The notes beneath the pieces were generated by a model, which saw nothing but the letters and a program-made list of their open reading frames with translations, searched no databases and was not told the DNA's origin. Positions 25,692 through 34,347 of a stretch of DNA of 64,000 bases are shown here, in pieces. The DNA is from Claveliimonas ammoniilytica. GTDB lineage: Bacteria; Bacillota; Clostridia; Lachnospirales; Lachnospiraceae. The position numbers and the translations under genes were made by a program. Location: NCBI RefSeq assembly GCF_025567415.1, contig NZ_JAOQJV010000010.1, forward strand, positions 21,837 to 85,836, read 5' to 3'. Position 1 is the first letter of the stretch. The number at the start of each line of letters is the position of its first letter.

Positions 25692-26807
25692 ATGAAGTTA
25701 TTTCAGCAGAAGACGGTAATTAACAAATGTGAGACGGCAAAAGAATTTGCAGAGGCGTATCAGATTGGCAAGGGAGATTTTATCCTGGCGAGCAAGAGTA
25801 CCTATGATGCGTATTTTACGCCGTTAGGTCTGGATGCCCATGTGGAATACAAGAGCGAGTATGGAAAAGGAGAACCGACGGATGTGATGATCGATGCGCT
25901 GATCGCAGATTATAAAGCATCCGGATGTGACCGTATCATAGCGATCGGTGGCGGTGGAGTCATCGATATGGCTAAGATTCTGGTGCTGGAAGGTGAACAT
26001 ACTGCTGAGCAGGTGTACCGCAGACAGGTACCTCTGAAGAAAGCGCATACCCTGATTGCAGTACCTACCACTTGCGGTGCAGGATCAGAAGTGTCCAACG
26101 TATCTATCGCAGAATTGACCAGTATTCACAGTAAAATGGGATTAGCGGACGACAGCATTTTTGCGGATGAGGCAGTGCTTGTGCCGGAGCTTTTGACCAA
26201 GCTTCCGTATTCATTTTTTGCTACCAGTGCGATTGATGCATTTATCCATGCCATCGAATCTTATGTGTCACCAAAGGCAACGCTGTATACACGGATGTTC
26301 AGCAACCAGGCAATGGAAATGATCCTGGATGGATTCCAGAAGATTGTGGAGCATGGACCGGAATATCGCATGGAGATTCTGGATCAGTTCTTGATAGCAA
26401 GTGATCTTGCCGGTGTGGCATTTGGCAATGCGGGAACAGGTGCGGTGCATGCTATGTCCTATCCGCTGAGTGGTGAGTATCATGTGGCACACGGCGAAGC
26501 CAACTATCTGTTCCTGACAGCTGTATTTGCAGAATATCAGAGAGTGAATCCAGATGGAGAATTAAAAGAGCTGAATGAGCATCTTGCCGGACTTCTTCAC
26601 TGCGAAGTAGATCAGGTATATGTAGAAATCGAGAAGCTCTTAGATAAGATCATTGCCAGAAAGAAGCTTCATGAGTATGGCATGACAGAGGATCAGATCC
26701 AGAGCTTTGCAGAAGGCGTAGAGCAGAACCAGCAGAGATTGCTGAACCAGAGCTATGTAAAGTTTAATGTGGAGCAGATGGTGAAGATCTATCGTCAGCT
26801 GTTCTGA
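25692..26807 (+). CDS. iron-dependent alcohol dehydrogenase, 4-hydroxybutyrate dehydrogenase-like
   Basis: Group III (iron-type) dehydrogenase. The NAD loop GGGGVIDMAK lies near residue 85, and the metal ligands fall in DAFIHAIESYVS near 185 and in the HAMSYPLSGEYHVAHGEAN segment near 257-275. Length 371 and overall look match 4-hydroxybutyrate dehydrogenase of Clostridium kluyveri, which interconverts succinate semialdehyde and 4-hydroxybutyrate. No succinate-CoA or 4-hydroxybutyrate-CoA genes lie nearby, so the substrate is inferred. It lies between an M24 peptidase and a zinc-ribbon protein, all on one strand with short gaps, probably one transcript. Confidence 0.8.
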   Translation: MKLFQQKTVINKCETAKEFAEAYQIGKGDFILASKSTYDAYFTPLGLDAHVEYKSEYGKGEPTDVMIDALIADYKASGCDRIIAIGGGGVIDMAKILVLEGEHTAEQVYRRQVPLKKAHTLIAVPTTCGAGSEVSNVSIAELTSIHSKMGLADDSIFADEAVLVPELLTKLPYSFFATSAIDAFIHAIESYVSPKATLYTRMFSNQAMEMILDGFQKIVEHGPEYRMEILDQFLIASDLAGVAFGNAGTGAVHAMSYPLSGEYHVAHGEANYLFLTAVFAEYQRVNPDGELKELNEHLAGLLHCEVDQVYVEIEKLLDKIIARKKLHEYGMTEDQIQSFAEGVEQNQQRLLNQSYVKFNVEQMVKIYRQLF

Positions 26808-26829
26808 GATAATAAATGGAGGCAGGAAC

Positions 26830-27300
26830 ATGGGCTTTTTTGATGATGTGAAGAACAGCCTGACAGAGAAAAGTCAGGATCTGAGCAAGAAGGCGAAAGA
26901 TACGACAGAGATTTATCGCCTGAATAATGCGAATAAATCTATGGAAAAAGAAGTTGAGAAGCTTATCTATCAGATTGGATTAAGATACTATGCAAATCAC
27001 AAAGACGAGTGTGAAGAGAAATGTCCGGATCTGATTGAACAGATTGATCAGCTTTATCAGACAATGGAGGCGAATAAGCAGCAGATTGAGCAACTTTCAA
27101 TGGTTGAGGTATGTCCGAACTGTGGTAAGAAACTGGACCCGAATGCGAAGTTCTGTGTGAATTGCGGAACAGCTATCAATCGTGAGCCAGCACCGGCTAC
27201 ACCGAATCCGTCAGGAAAGGTGTGCGCCGCCTGCGGAACGCCACTGGAAGATGACGCTGCATTCTGTACTAATTGCGGAACTCCGGTGAAGAATGATTAA
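26830..27300 (+). CDS. zinc-ribbon protein with coiled-coil N-terminus
   Basis: A 156-residue cytoplasmic protein with an N-terminal MGFFDDVKNSLTEKSQDL-type helix and a coiled coil over about 1-90. Two zinc ribbons follow: CPNCGKKLDPNAKFCVNCG near 95-113 and CAACGTPLEDDAAFCTNCG near 134-152. The function is unknown. The N-terminus is clearly paralogous to the protein at 43563-43904 (MAGFFDDLGKRLSETANDL), which lacks the ribbons. Ribosome site GGAGGCAGG. Confidence 0.85.
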   Translation: MGFFDDVKNSLTEKSQDLSKKAKDTTEIYRLNNANKSMEKEVEKLIYQIGLRYYANHKDECEEKCPDLIEQIDQLYQTMEANKQQIEQLSMVEVCPNCGKKLDPNAKFCVNCGTAINREPAPATPNPSGKVCAACGTPLEDDAAFCTNCGTPVKND

Positions 27301-27314
27301 AATAATTATAGAAG

Positions 27315-27347
27315 ATAAAAGCCATGGCTCAGAGCTATGGCTTTTAT
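27315..27347. terminator. bidirectional terminator
   Basis: ATAAAAGCCAT (27315-27325) pairs with ATGGCTTTTAT (27337-27347) between two convergent genes. Confidence 0.85.
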
Positions 27348-27355
27348 AGGTTCTC

Positions 27356-29806
27356 TTAACTTTCTTCATTCTGCTGATAGTAAGGCAGGAATATCTCTAT
27401 AACATATCCCATTTCACTGGCAGGAATCTGTACGGAAAATAATTCAGTGATGATCTCAAAATTTTTCTCCAATACATTGAATAGTGTCGCATGCTGTTTG
27501 ATCAGTATACGTGCTTTTGGATAGACGAACGGCTCTTTTCTTATACAACGTTCCAAAGCAAACGATGTATGAAAAATGAATTTGATCAACAGGTCGTCCG
27601 AATACGGAATGGACAGATCCTGCAAAATGTTCAACAGAACATGGAACAGAGCCTGGCATGCCTTTTCTGGATTCAGGAAGACCAACGATTCAGACAGCAG
27701 CTTTTCCTGAATATTCTGAAGAAGTTCCTGCGCCGGTGTCTCTACCGAAGTCTCTGCCGTGACCTGTTCGGTGGTCAGTGAATCAAAAGCATTGGAGGAC
27801 TGAATCGTAGCACCCAGAGATTCGACGTGTTCTGCAATCGATACGATCTTCTGAATCGTCATATCCTCTACGATCGTGTATTTGCCGGAAAAATGTTTTG
27901 AAATCAGCGAACTGTGTTTTGGAATAATTGACTGGTCAGTGATGATGATAACACCTCGACCACGGTCGATTTTGCGCATTTTCTCAGCAATTTCATGCAT
28001 AATTGCTTCTGCCGGTTCATCCTCTGATACGGTCATATAGGATGCATGGGTTTTGAACTTCTGACCATTAATAAAATCAGCATAATTTCTGGAAATTTCT
28101 CTTCCGGAGGAAATGATCAGAAGCTGGATATATCGTCTGTCAATCCACTGGGAAGACAGGTACAGATATGTCGCAATATAATCCACTTCAATGGACGGAA
28201 GCTTAACGTGATCTGTTTCGTTCAGTGTGGAGGAGATCCTGCTGGCATAGGCGTAATCACTTCCTCTGGCAATCTTGTTATTCAGACTGACGGTGGAAGA
28301 GGTAACGCCTGATTTTAGATTGTTCAGCTCTCCGGAAATGTGAAGAAGCAGACCATAGAGCAGATTCTCGCTTTTACAGATTGCATGATTCTGGACGATC
28401 GGATGGATCGTGTCATAAAGCGACTGTAACATGACAGACCGAAGGCTGTTCAGCTGTGAATTAGCAGCAGATTCAATATCACTAATACACTGATTGATGA
28501 GCTCATCACCAACTTTGCGGACGGTCAACGGGTTATCATTCTTGTTCGGCTGATCCAGATCATACAGAAGCTGCAGTTCTGGATTGAGTTTCTGTGCTGA
28601 AAAGAAGAAATATTCTGTTGAGAACAGGTTCAGTGTTTCATTAAGCTCTGCAATGTGATCGTCGACATTGAAGATATTCTCCAGCACAGGTGTGGACAGA
28701 TCATCCAGATCGATGTCGATAAACATAGAATTCTCTTCGATATACCGCTGATAACCACTGGCACATGCCTGACGGATCTCGGAACGCTGATGCGCCAGGT
28801 TTCCGCTATATTCAGACATGGTAAGACAGCTCAGCGCGTCCTTGGAAATACGGATCGTCTTGTCAATTGTGAGTGCTTCATCCTGAAGATATTGCATGAT
28901 GATCACCAGTTTTTCTACAATGGATCGCTCATACAGATTCGGCATATCGATAAACATTGGAAAACATCTGCGTAAATCCCCGTCATTTCTCAGAACTGCT
29001 GTGGATGCAGTGGCAATGATCAGGGATGACAACGGAATCGTCTTGTTGGAATTGATCGGTGAAAATGATTTATCCAAAATGGCATTGTACAGGGAACTTA
29101 ACACACCTGACGGCAGCTGGTCGATATTATTCATAATGATAATATGATTGGAAGACTGTTGAAAAAGTCCTCGCTTCCAGGTGTTCGTTTTTGCAATGTA
29201 TTCACCGAACAGCAATTTAAGCAATGTGTTATCGGGAGCACCGCTATAATTCAGACACTCGACAATATGAACCTTCTTCTTATCATCAATAAAATGTGCA
29301 TCTCTTGCATAATTGGACATTGCCTTCGCAAATTGAAAACGTCCGGTACCTCTATCGCCGATGATTAGTGTGTTCAGTCCGGAAGGATACAGGATTGCTG
29401 ACTTTGCCTTGCGCACCGGTTCTGCCATTTTTGAATGACGAAGATTGGTGATATAGCGGTTAAAGGTGTTGATATGATCCTGCCGTACCTTGGATGCAGA
29501 TGCATTGGCGGTAGCCAGATAGTCCTTGATTGTCTTGTCCTTTGGAATGATGGAAGGAATGTAAGCGTGTTCTACATAGCGGTCCAGTGCTGACCGGTCC
29601 ATAAAGAATACCGGTCTCGAATCCGTTTTGATCAGTCTTCCTTCATTATAAAGCTGATTAAGAAGTCTGGATATGTTGGCACGGTTCATTTTCAGGTCCA
29701 GGCTGACCGTCAGCGTGTCCAGACCCAGCGATTCAAATTGTTCTTCTTTTAATTTGGTAATCGTATCATTACGAATATGTTGATATACCTGTTCTTTTTT
29801 CTCCAT
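27356..29806 (-). CDS. LevR-like PTS regulator with degenerate AAA+ and EIIA motifs
   Basis: Transcription regulator of 816 residues in the LevR/DgaR layout: N-terminal winged HTH (about 1-75), AAA+ domain (about 125-350), PTS regulation domain with LLYGLLLHISGEL (about 480), an EIIA-Man-like domain (about 560-650) and a second PRD with FIFHTSFALERC near 770. Several key residues are changed. Walker A reads GDRGTGR (150-156), Walker B reads IIIMNNID without the Asp-Glu pair, the sigma-54 GAFTGA loop is absent, and the EIIA phospho-His position reads IISSGRE. It probably regulates the divergent PTS operon, but through PRD phosphorylation rather than classic sigma-54 activation. No -24/-12 promoter is seen. 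Confidence 0.82.
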   Translation of the reverse strand: MEKKEQVYQHIRNDTITKLKEEQFESLGLDTLTVSLDLKMNRANISRLLNQLYNEGRLIKTDSRPVFFMDRSALDRYVEHAYIPSIIPKDKTIKDYLATANASASKVRQDHINTFNRYITNLRHSKMAEPVRKAKSAILYPSGLNTLIIGDRGTGRFQFAKAMSNYARDAHFIDDKKKVHIVECLNYSGAPDNTLLKLLFGEYIAKTNTWKRGLFQQSSNHIIIMNNIDQLPSGVLSSLYNAILDKSFSPINSNKTIPLSSLIIATASTAVLRNDGDLRRCFPMFIDMPNLYERSIVEKLVIIMQYLQDEALTIDKTIRISKDALSCLTMSEYSGNLAHQRSEIRQACASGYQRYIEENSMFIDIDLDDLSTPVLENIFNVDDHIAELNETLNLFSTEYFFFSAQKLNPELQLLYDLDQPNKNDNPLTVRKVGDELINQCISDIESAANSQLNSLRSVMLQSLYDTIHPIVQNHAICKSENLLYGLLLHISGELNNLKSGVTSSTVSLNNKIARGSDYAYASRISSTLNETDHVKLPSIEVDYIATYLYLSSQWIDRRYIQLLIISSGREISRNYADFINGQKFKTHASYMTVSEDEPAEAIMHEIAEKMRKIDRGRGVIIITDQSIIPKHSSLISKHFSGKYTIVEDMTIQKIVSIAEHVESLGATIQSSNAFDSLTTEQVTAETSVETPAQELLQNIQEKLLSESLVFLNPEKACQALFHVLLNILQDLSIPYSDDLLIKFIFHTSFALERCIRKEPFVYPKARILIKQHATLFNVLEKNFEIITELFSVQIPASEMGYVIEIFLPYYQQNEES

Positions 29807-30126
29807 GGTGTCTCCCTTCTGAGCAAAAAAATAAAAAAAGTATAAAGAAAACTGTGTAAATTATTGCGTAATTCGAACACAGAAAGTGTATTTACCGTGT
29901 CGGTACTTTGTATTATCTATGAAAAACTGTAAAAATTCAACTGCAAAATTCGTGAAAAATAGAACAAAGTTGTCAAAAACAGCATAAAATGGCGGAAAAA
30001 GATAAGATACACAAAAGGCGCAGTGTGTAAAAAAACCTAAAATTTTACAAAAAAATAGTTGGGTGCTAAAGTGTGTTCATCGAGATTATTGCAATAATTC
30101 CGGAGAATGAAGGAGGGAAGAATTAG
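29807..30126. other. AT-rich divergent regulatory region
   Basis: A 320-base gap between the regulator and the PTS operon. It holds A-tracts and short GTGT/CGGTAC-like repeats, but no confident promoter, sigma-54 box or riboswitch. EIIA translation starts from GGAGGGAAG at 30112-30120. Confidence 0.4.
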
Positions 30127-30546
30127 ATGGTAGCATTATTATTGGTCACACATGGTGATCTGGCAAATGCATTAGTAGGAAGCGCAAAGCTGATCATGGG
30201 AGAAGCACCTTTGGTTGAGAGCTACGGATTATATCATGGTGACGATATAGACGCGCTGAAAGATACAGTCAAGGACGCAATCGTCCGACTGGAAGAGCAG
30301 TCAGGAGGAGATGGAGTATTGGTTCTGACCGATCTGCTTGGAGGCAGCCCGTACAATGCAACTGCACGAAGCTTTTATGAATTAGGCAGTGAAGTGAAGG
30401 CGGAGTGTATTACCGGAGTTAATTTACCGATGGTTCTGGAAGCGGCATCCGGTACATCCTATATGACCCTGGAAGAACTCAAGAACGCTTGCCTGACCTC
30501 AGGTCCGGACGGCATCGTTAACTTAAAAGACAAGATTCAGATCTAA
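30127..30546 (+). CDS. PTS mannose-family EIIA component
   Basis: Cytoplasmic phosphocarrier that takes phosphate from HPr and passes it to EIIB. The phospho-acceptor His lies in LLLVTHGDLANAL (residue 10), and the domain ends with the typical SPYNATARSFYEL and GVNLPMVLEA segments. Length 139 is normal for a stand-alone EIIA-Man domain. First gene of the operon; the ribosome site is GGAGGG. Because the sugar is phosphorylated during uptake, the pathway enzymes downstream should act on a 6-phosphate. Confidence 0.92.
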   Translation: MVALLLVTHGDLANALVGSAKLIMGEAPLVESYGLYHGDDIDALKDTVKDAIVRLEEQSGGDGVLVLTDLLGGSPYNATARSFYELGSEVKAECITGVNLPMVLEAASGTSYMTLEELKNACLTSGPDGIVNLKDKIQI

Positions 30547-30564
30547 AAGGAGGAGAAGAGAATT

Positions 30565-31326
30565 ATGCATATTTCAATATTTCAGGCAATTCTGTTAGGC
30601 TTACTGTATTACCTGACAAACAACGGAACACCGTGGGTAACCGGTCTTGGTAGTGTATCTATCCGTCAGCCAATCGTGTGTGGTGCAATCACAGGTTTGA
30701 TCCTTGGTGATGTAACACAGGGCGTTATCATCGGTGCAACAATCAACACACTGTACCTTGGATTTATCAACGCAGGTGGAACACTTCCGGCGGATGCCGG
30801 TATCGGTGGTATCGTAGGTACCGCACTTGCACTTTCATCAGGAGCTTCTGCTGAGGCAGCAATCGCTATCGCAGTACCTCTTGGTATCGCAGGTACAATG
30901 ATTTGGACACTGCGTCAGACGGTAAATATTTACTTCGTACACCAGATGGATAAATACGCACTGACAGGTGATACAAAGAAAATGGCGTTCTGGCAGAAAT
31001 GGCCAACCCAGATTTTCGCATGCCTGGTAACTACAATTCCTGTAGCCGCAATGGTATACCTTGGATCAGCAGCAGTACAGGGCGCAATCGATGCATTATC
31101 AGGAACACCACTTCACATCCTGAGCGTAATCGGTAGCCTCCTTCCGGCAATTGGTATCGGAATGCTTCTGAAGATGCTGAACACAAGAAAAGGAATCCTT
31201 CTTTTCTTCGTACTTGGATTCTTCCTTCAGACATATTCAGGACTTGGAATGCTGGTAATTGCAATCTTCGCTGGTATCCTTGCATACGTATACGGCGAAC
31301 TGAAATTTAAAGATCAGGAGGTGTAG
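30565..31326 (+). CDS. PTS mannose-family EIIC component
   Basis: Membrane subunit that, with EIID, forms the sugar channel. The 253 residues form several hydrophobic helices with the EIIC-Man hallmarks SIRQPIVCGAITGLILGD near 30-47 and NAGGTLPADAGIGG near 68-81. It follows EIIA by 18 bases and is followed by EIID after 3, so all are co-transcribed. The transported compound cannot be read from sequence. Confidence 0.92.
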   Translation: MHISIFQAILLGLLYYLTNNGTPWVTGLGSVSIRQPIVCGAITGLILGDVTQGVIIGATINTLYLGFINAGGTLPADAGIGGIVGTALALSSGASAEAAIAIAVPLGIAGTMIWTLRQTVNIYFVHQMDKYALTGDTKKMAFWQKWPTQIFACLVTTIPVAAMVYLGSAAVQGAIDALSGTPLHILSVIGSLLPAIGIGMLLKMLNTRKGILLFFVLGFFLQTYSGLGMLVIAIFAGILAYVYGELKFKDQEV

Positions 31327-31329
31327 AAA

Positions 31330-32175
31330 ATGGGAGAGCAGACAATGGAAACACAGAAGAAAGTATCTTTGACAAAAAAAGATTTGAATAAAGCATATTG
31401 GACATTTGAAACATATGCACAGGCTTGCTGTAGTTATGAAAGACTGCAGGCACCTGGATTCTTCTCAGGTATGAGAAACATCATTGATAAATTGTATGCG
31501 GATGATCCGGAGCAGAAAGCAGAAGCTTGCCAGCGTCACATGGAATTCTACAACTCAGAGTTCGCTCTGGTAGGACCTGTAATCCTTGGCGCAGCAATCG
31601 CTATGGAAGAAGAAAAAGCTAACGGAGCTGACATCGACGGACAGGCAATCAGTGCTATCAAGACAAGTTTGATGGGACCTCTGGCAGGTATCGGTGATAC
31701 ACTCCGTCAGGGAACATTGATCCCAATCATCGGATCTATCGCAATTGCACTTGGACAGGCAGGTAATCTGTTTGCACCAATCTTTTATATGCTTGCTACT
31801 CTGGCACTTAACTGGGGTATCAGCCACACACTGTTCATGAAAGTATACGACAAAGGTACTGCTTTCGTAGCAGAATTCTTCCAGGGTAACCGTATGGAGA
31901 AGATCATGACTATCATCACTACGATGGGTTCTGTAACAATCGGAGCGTTGGCGGCCAATACGGTTAAGTTAAGTACACCACTGGAACTGACACTTGGAGA
32001 AAAGGTTCTGAACATTCAGGCAGATATCCTTGATTCCGTAATCCTGAACCTGCTCCCATTCTGTGCAGTTATGCTGGTATTCTGGTTGATTGGTAAAAAG
32101 AAAGTAAGCATCAACAAAGTAATCATTGGTATTTTTGTAGTAGGTATTGTCGGTGGACTGATCGGCATTCTGTAG
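31330..32175 (+). CDS. PTS mannose-family EIID component
   Basis: Second membrane subunit of the mannose-type PTS. Typical motifs are FETYAQACCSYERLQAPGF near 27-45, SLMGPLAGIGDTLRQGTL near 115-132 and NWGISHTLFMKVYDKG near 160. Length 281 is normal. Its ribosome site overlaps the EIIC end (AGGAGGTGTAG). The EIIA-EIIC-EIID order with EIIB placed two genes later is unusual, since the dehydrogenase gene is inserted between. Confidence 0.92.
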   Translation: MGEQTMETQKKVSLTKKDLNKAYWTFETYAQACCSYERLQAPGFFSGMRNIIDKLYADDPEQKAEACQRHMEFYNSEFALVGPVILGAAIAMEEEKANGADIDGQAISAIKTSLMGPLAGIGDTLRQGTLIPIIGSIAIALGQAGNLFAPIFYMLATLALNWGISHTLFMKVYDKGTAFVAEFFQGNRMEKIMTIITTMGSVTIGALAANTVKLSTPLELTLGEKVLNIQADILDSVILNLLPFCAVMLVFWLIGKKKVSINKVIIGIFVVGIVGGLIGIL

Positions 32176-32188
32176 GAGGCATTTAGAC

Positions 32189-33124
32189 ATGAAGGTATTA
32201 ATTACATCTAACAGCTTTGGAAAATTTGACTCCAAACCCAGAGAACTCATGGAGTCTCTGGGCTGGGAGGTAGTCGGCAACAGATATCATCACATTATGA
32301 ATGAAGAGGAAATGATGGGTGAAGTACCTGGTGTAGACGCAATCATCCTTGGTTCAGACACAGTTAGCAAAAAAGTATTAGAGAAAGCAGATAAATTAAA
32401 GATCATTTCTCGTTATGGTGTAGGTATTGATAACATCGATCTGGAAGAAGCTAAAAAGAGAAATATTGAAGTTACCATTACAAGAAACTGCAACACAGAA
32501 GCAGTTGCAGATTATGCGATCGGACTGATGCTTTCTGTAATGCGTCATATCAGCACGGTAGATAAGAACCTGAAAGCGGGAACATGGCAGAAAGAGACTG
32601 GTATCAACTTGTGCCACAAGACCGTAGGCGTTGTCGGACTTGGTTCTATCGGACGCCAGGTAGTAAAGAGACTGAAAGGTTTTGACTGCAAGATTCTTGG
32701 ATATGACAAATTCTTAGACGAAGCTTACTGTAAGGAAAACGATATCACGGTTATGGAGCCGGAAGAGATTTTCAAAAAAGCAGATATTATTACCCTTCAT
32801 GTTCCGGGAAATCCGGATGGAACTCCATTAGTTGGAGAAAAGGAACTGGCTTCTATGAATAAGAATACAGTTCTGATCAATACTGCCAGAGCTTCTCTGG
32901 TAGATGAAGAGGCGCTGATTGAGGCACTCGCAGAGCATCGAATATACGGATATGGTACGGACGTATTTAAAGGGGAACCGCATATCAATGAGAAATTTGA
33001 AAACCTTGATAATGTGGTATTAAGTCCGCATACTGCTGCAGTAAGTGTAGAGGCAATCAATCTGATGACCAATACAGCTGTAGATCACATTTTAGAGTAT
33101 TTCGGTGTTAAGAAAGGAGAATAA
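32189..33124 (+). CDS. D-isomer-specific 2-hydroxyacid dehydrogenase (phosphoglycerate dehydrogenase-like)
   Basis: NAD-dependent oxidoreductase of the SerA/formate dehydrogenase fold. The NAD loop VGLGSIGRQV lies near residue 153. The catalytic Arg lies in INTARASLVDEEAL, the Glu near GTDVFKGEPH, and the His in SPHTAAVSVEA. At 311 residues it lacks the C-terminal ACT domain of serine-pathway SerA. Placed between EIID and EIIB, it most likely acts on a 2-keto or 2-hydroxy acid formed from the imported sugar acid or alditol. The true substrate is unknown. Starts 13 bases after EIID. Confidence 0.87.
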   Translation: MKVLITSNSFGKFDSKPRELMESLGWEVVGNRYHHIMNEEEMMGEVPGVDAIILGSDTVSKKVLEKADKLKIISRYGVGIDNIDLEEAKKRNIEVTITRNCNTEAVADYAIGLMLSVMRHISTVDKNLKAGTWQKETGINLCHKTVGVVGLGSIGRQVVKRLKGFDCKILGYDKFLDEAYCKENDITVMEPEEIFKKADIITLHVPGNPDGTPLVGEKELASMNKNTVLINTARASLVDEEALIEALAEHRIYGYGTDVFKGEPHINEKFENLDNVVLSPHTAAVSVEAINLMTNTAVDHILEYFGVKKGE

Positions 33125-33126
33125 TC

Positions 33127-33600
33127 ATGAAAAATATTGTATGGACAAGAATTGACGACCGTCTGATTCACGGACAGGTAATGACACAGTGGATTCAGCA
33201 CGCTGATGCAAATGAGGTAGTAATTATAGATGACGGTGTGGCAAAAGACGCATTTATCCAGATGATCATGAAATCCAGTGTGCCTGCAAAGATTAACCTT
33301 GAGATTTTCAACGTGGCAGATGGAATCGATTATTTAAAGGGTGAAGATGATGGAAAGAAAATCCTGGTTTTGGTTAAGACACCAGGCGTTCTGGTAGCTC
33401 TTGCAGATGCAGGCGTGAAACTTGAATCTGTTAATGTGGGCGGTATTGGCGCTAAAGCAGGACGTAAGACATTATATAAGAATATTTCCACAAGCGAAGC
33501 TGAGAATCAGGATCTGAGAAATCTGATCGACAAAGGAATCAAAGTATTCTTCCGTGTTGTAGTATCGGATTCAGAGGAATTGGTTGAAAAATATGTATAG
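33127..33600 (+). CDS. PTS mannose-family EIIB component
   Basis: Cytoplasmic phosphocarrier that donates phosphate to the sugar. The active His lies in the family signature RIDDRLIHGQVMTQWI (His 15), followed by VVIIDDGVAKDAFIQMIM. Length 157 is normal. It follows the dehydrogenase with a 2-base gap, implying coupled translation. With EIIA, EIIC and EIID it completes a full permease. Confidence 0.93.
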   Translation: MKNIVWTRIDDRLIHGQVMTQWIQHADANEVVIIDDGVAKDAFIQMIMKSSVPAKINLEIFNVADGIDYLKGEDDGKKILVLVKTPGVLVALADAGVKLESVNVGGIGAKAGRKTLYKNISTSEAENQDLRNLIDKGIKVFFRVVVSDSEELVEKYV

Positions 33601-33624
33601 GTTATAAGAAAGGCGCGTAATACA

Positions 33625-34272
33625 ATGAGTGACGTAGTAAAATTTATTGAAGACAACAAGGTATTGGTAATCTGTCGTGGATATTATGGAGATGATCTCC
33701 GCAAGGTGATCACTGCTCTTCATAAAGGAGGAGTCCGTATGGCTGAAGTAACATTCGACCAGGCAGATCCGGACGCAATCGCGAAGACCTGTGGTGCAAT
33801 CCGTATGATCAGAGAAGAGTTTCCGGACATGAAAGTCGGATCAGGAACTGTAACCTGTGTAGAGCACGTAATTGCTACCAAAGAAGCAGGCGGAGAATTT
33901 TGCCTGTCACCGAATGTAAATATTGATGTAATCAAAGCTACAAAGGCTGCCGGTCTGGTATCTATTCCGGGAGCAATGACACCGTCTGAGATTCTGGATG
34001 CACATGATGCTGGCGCAGATATCGTGAAGATCTTCCCGGCAGGATGGCTTGGACTCGGATATCTGAAGGATGTCAAAGGTCCTGTTAACCATGTGAAATT
34101 CCTTGCAGCAGCAGGTGTGAATGAAGAGAATTTTGCAGATTTCCTGAAAGCAGGATATTCTGCAGCTGGTATCAGCGGACGACTCCTTGATAAGAAAGTA
34201 ATCGCAGAAGGAAATTACGATGAACTGACCAGAAGAGCACAGACATTTGTGAAGATTGCATCAGAAAACTAA
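33625..34272 (+). CDS. KDPG/KHG aldolase family protein
   Basis: Class I aldolase fold (Eda/DgaF-like) that cleaves 2-keto-3-deoxy-6-phospho sugar acids to pyruvate and glyceraldehyde 3-phosphate. The Schiff-base Lys lies in ADIVKIFPAGWLG near residue 138, the catalytic Glu in RMAEVTFDQ near 41, and VGSGTVTCVEH near 73 forms the phosphate/active loop. Length 215 is typical. It follows EIIB by 24 bases and is followed by a hairpin terminator. The presence of an aldolase of this type suggests the PTS substrate is processed to a 2-keto-3-deoxy-6-phosphate, although no dehydratase gene is seen in the operon. Confidence 0.87.
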   Translation: MSDVVKFIEDNKVLVICRGYYGDDLRKVITALHKGGVRMAEVTFDQADPDAIAKTCGAIRMIREEFPDMKVGSGTVTCVEHVIATKEAGGEFCLSPNVNIDVIKATKAAGLVSIPGAMTPSEILDAHDAGADIVKIFPAGWLGLGYLKDVKGPVNHVKFLAAAGVNEENFADFLKAGYSAAGISGRLLDKKVIAEGNYDELTRRAQTFVKIASEN

Positions 34273-34276
34273 TGAT

Positions 34277-34304
34277 AAAAAAGTCAGCATCTGCTGACTT
34301 TTTT
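34277..34304 (+). terminator. terminator-like hairpin inside the operon
   Basis: AAAAAAGTCAGCA and TGCTGACTTTTTT form a 13-bp stem directly after the aldolase stop codon. It may end part of the transcripts and lower expression of the two dehydrogenases behind it. Confidence 0.75.
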
Positions 34305-34347
34305 GTTTACTAAAATTGCAGGAAATATAAACATTTGGAGGAAATTC

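Noticed and set aside
29807..30126. Sigma-54 (-24/-12) promoter for the PTS operon
   Set aside because: No GG-N10-GC pair with acceptable flanks was found, and the regulator lacks GAFTGA.
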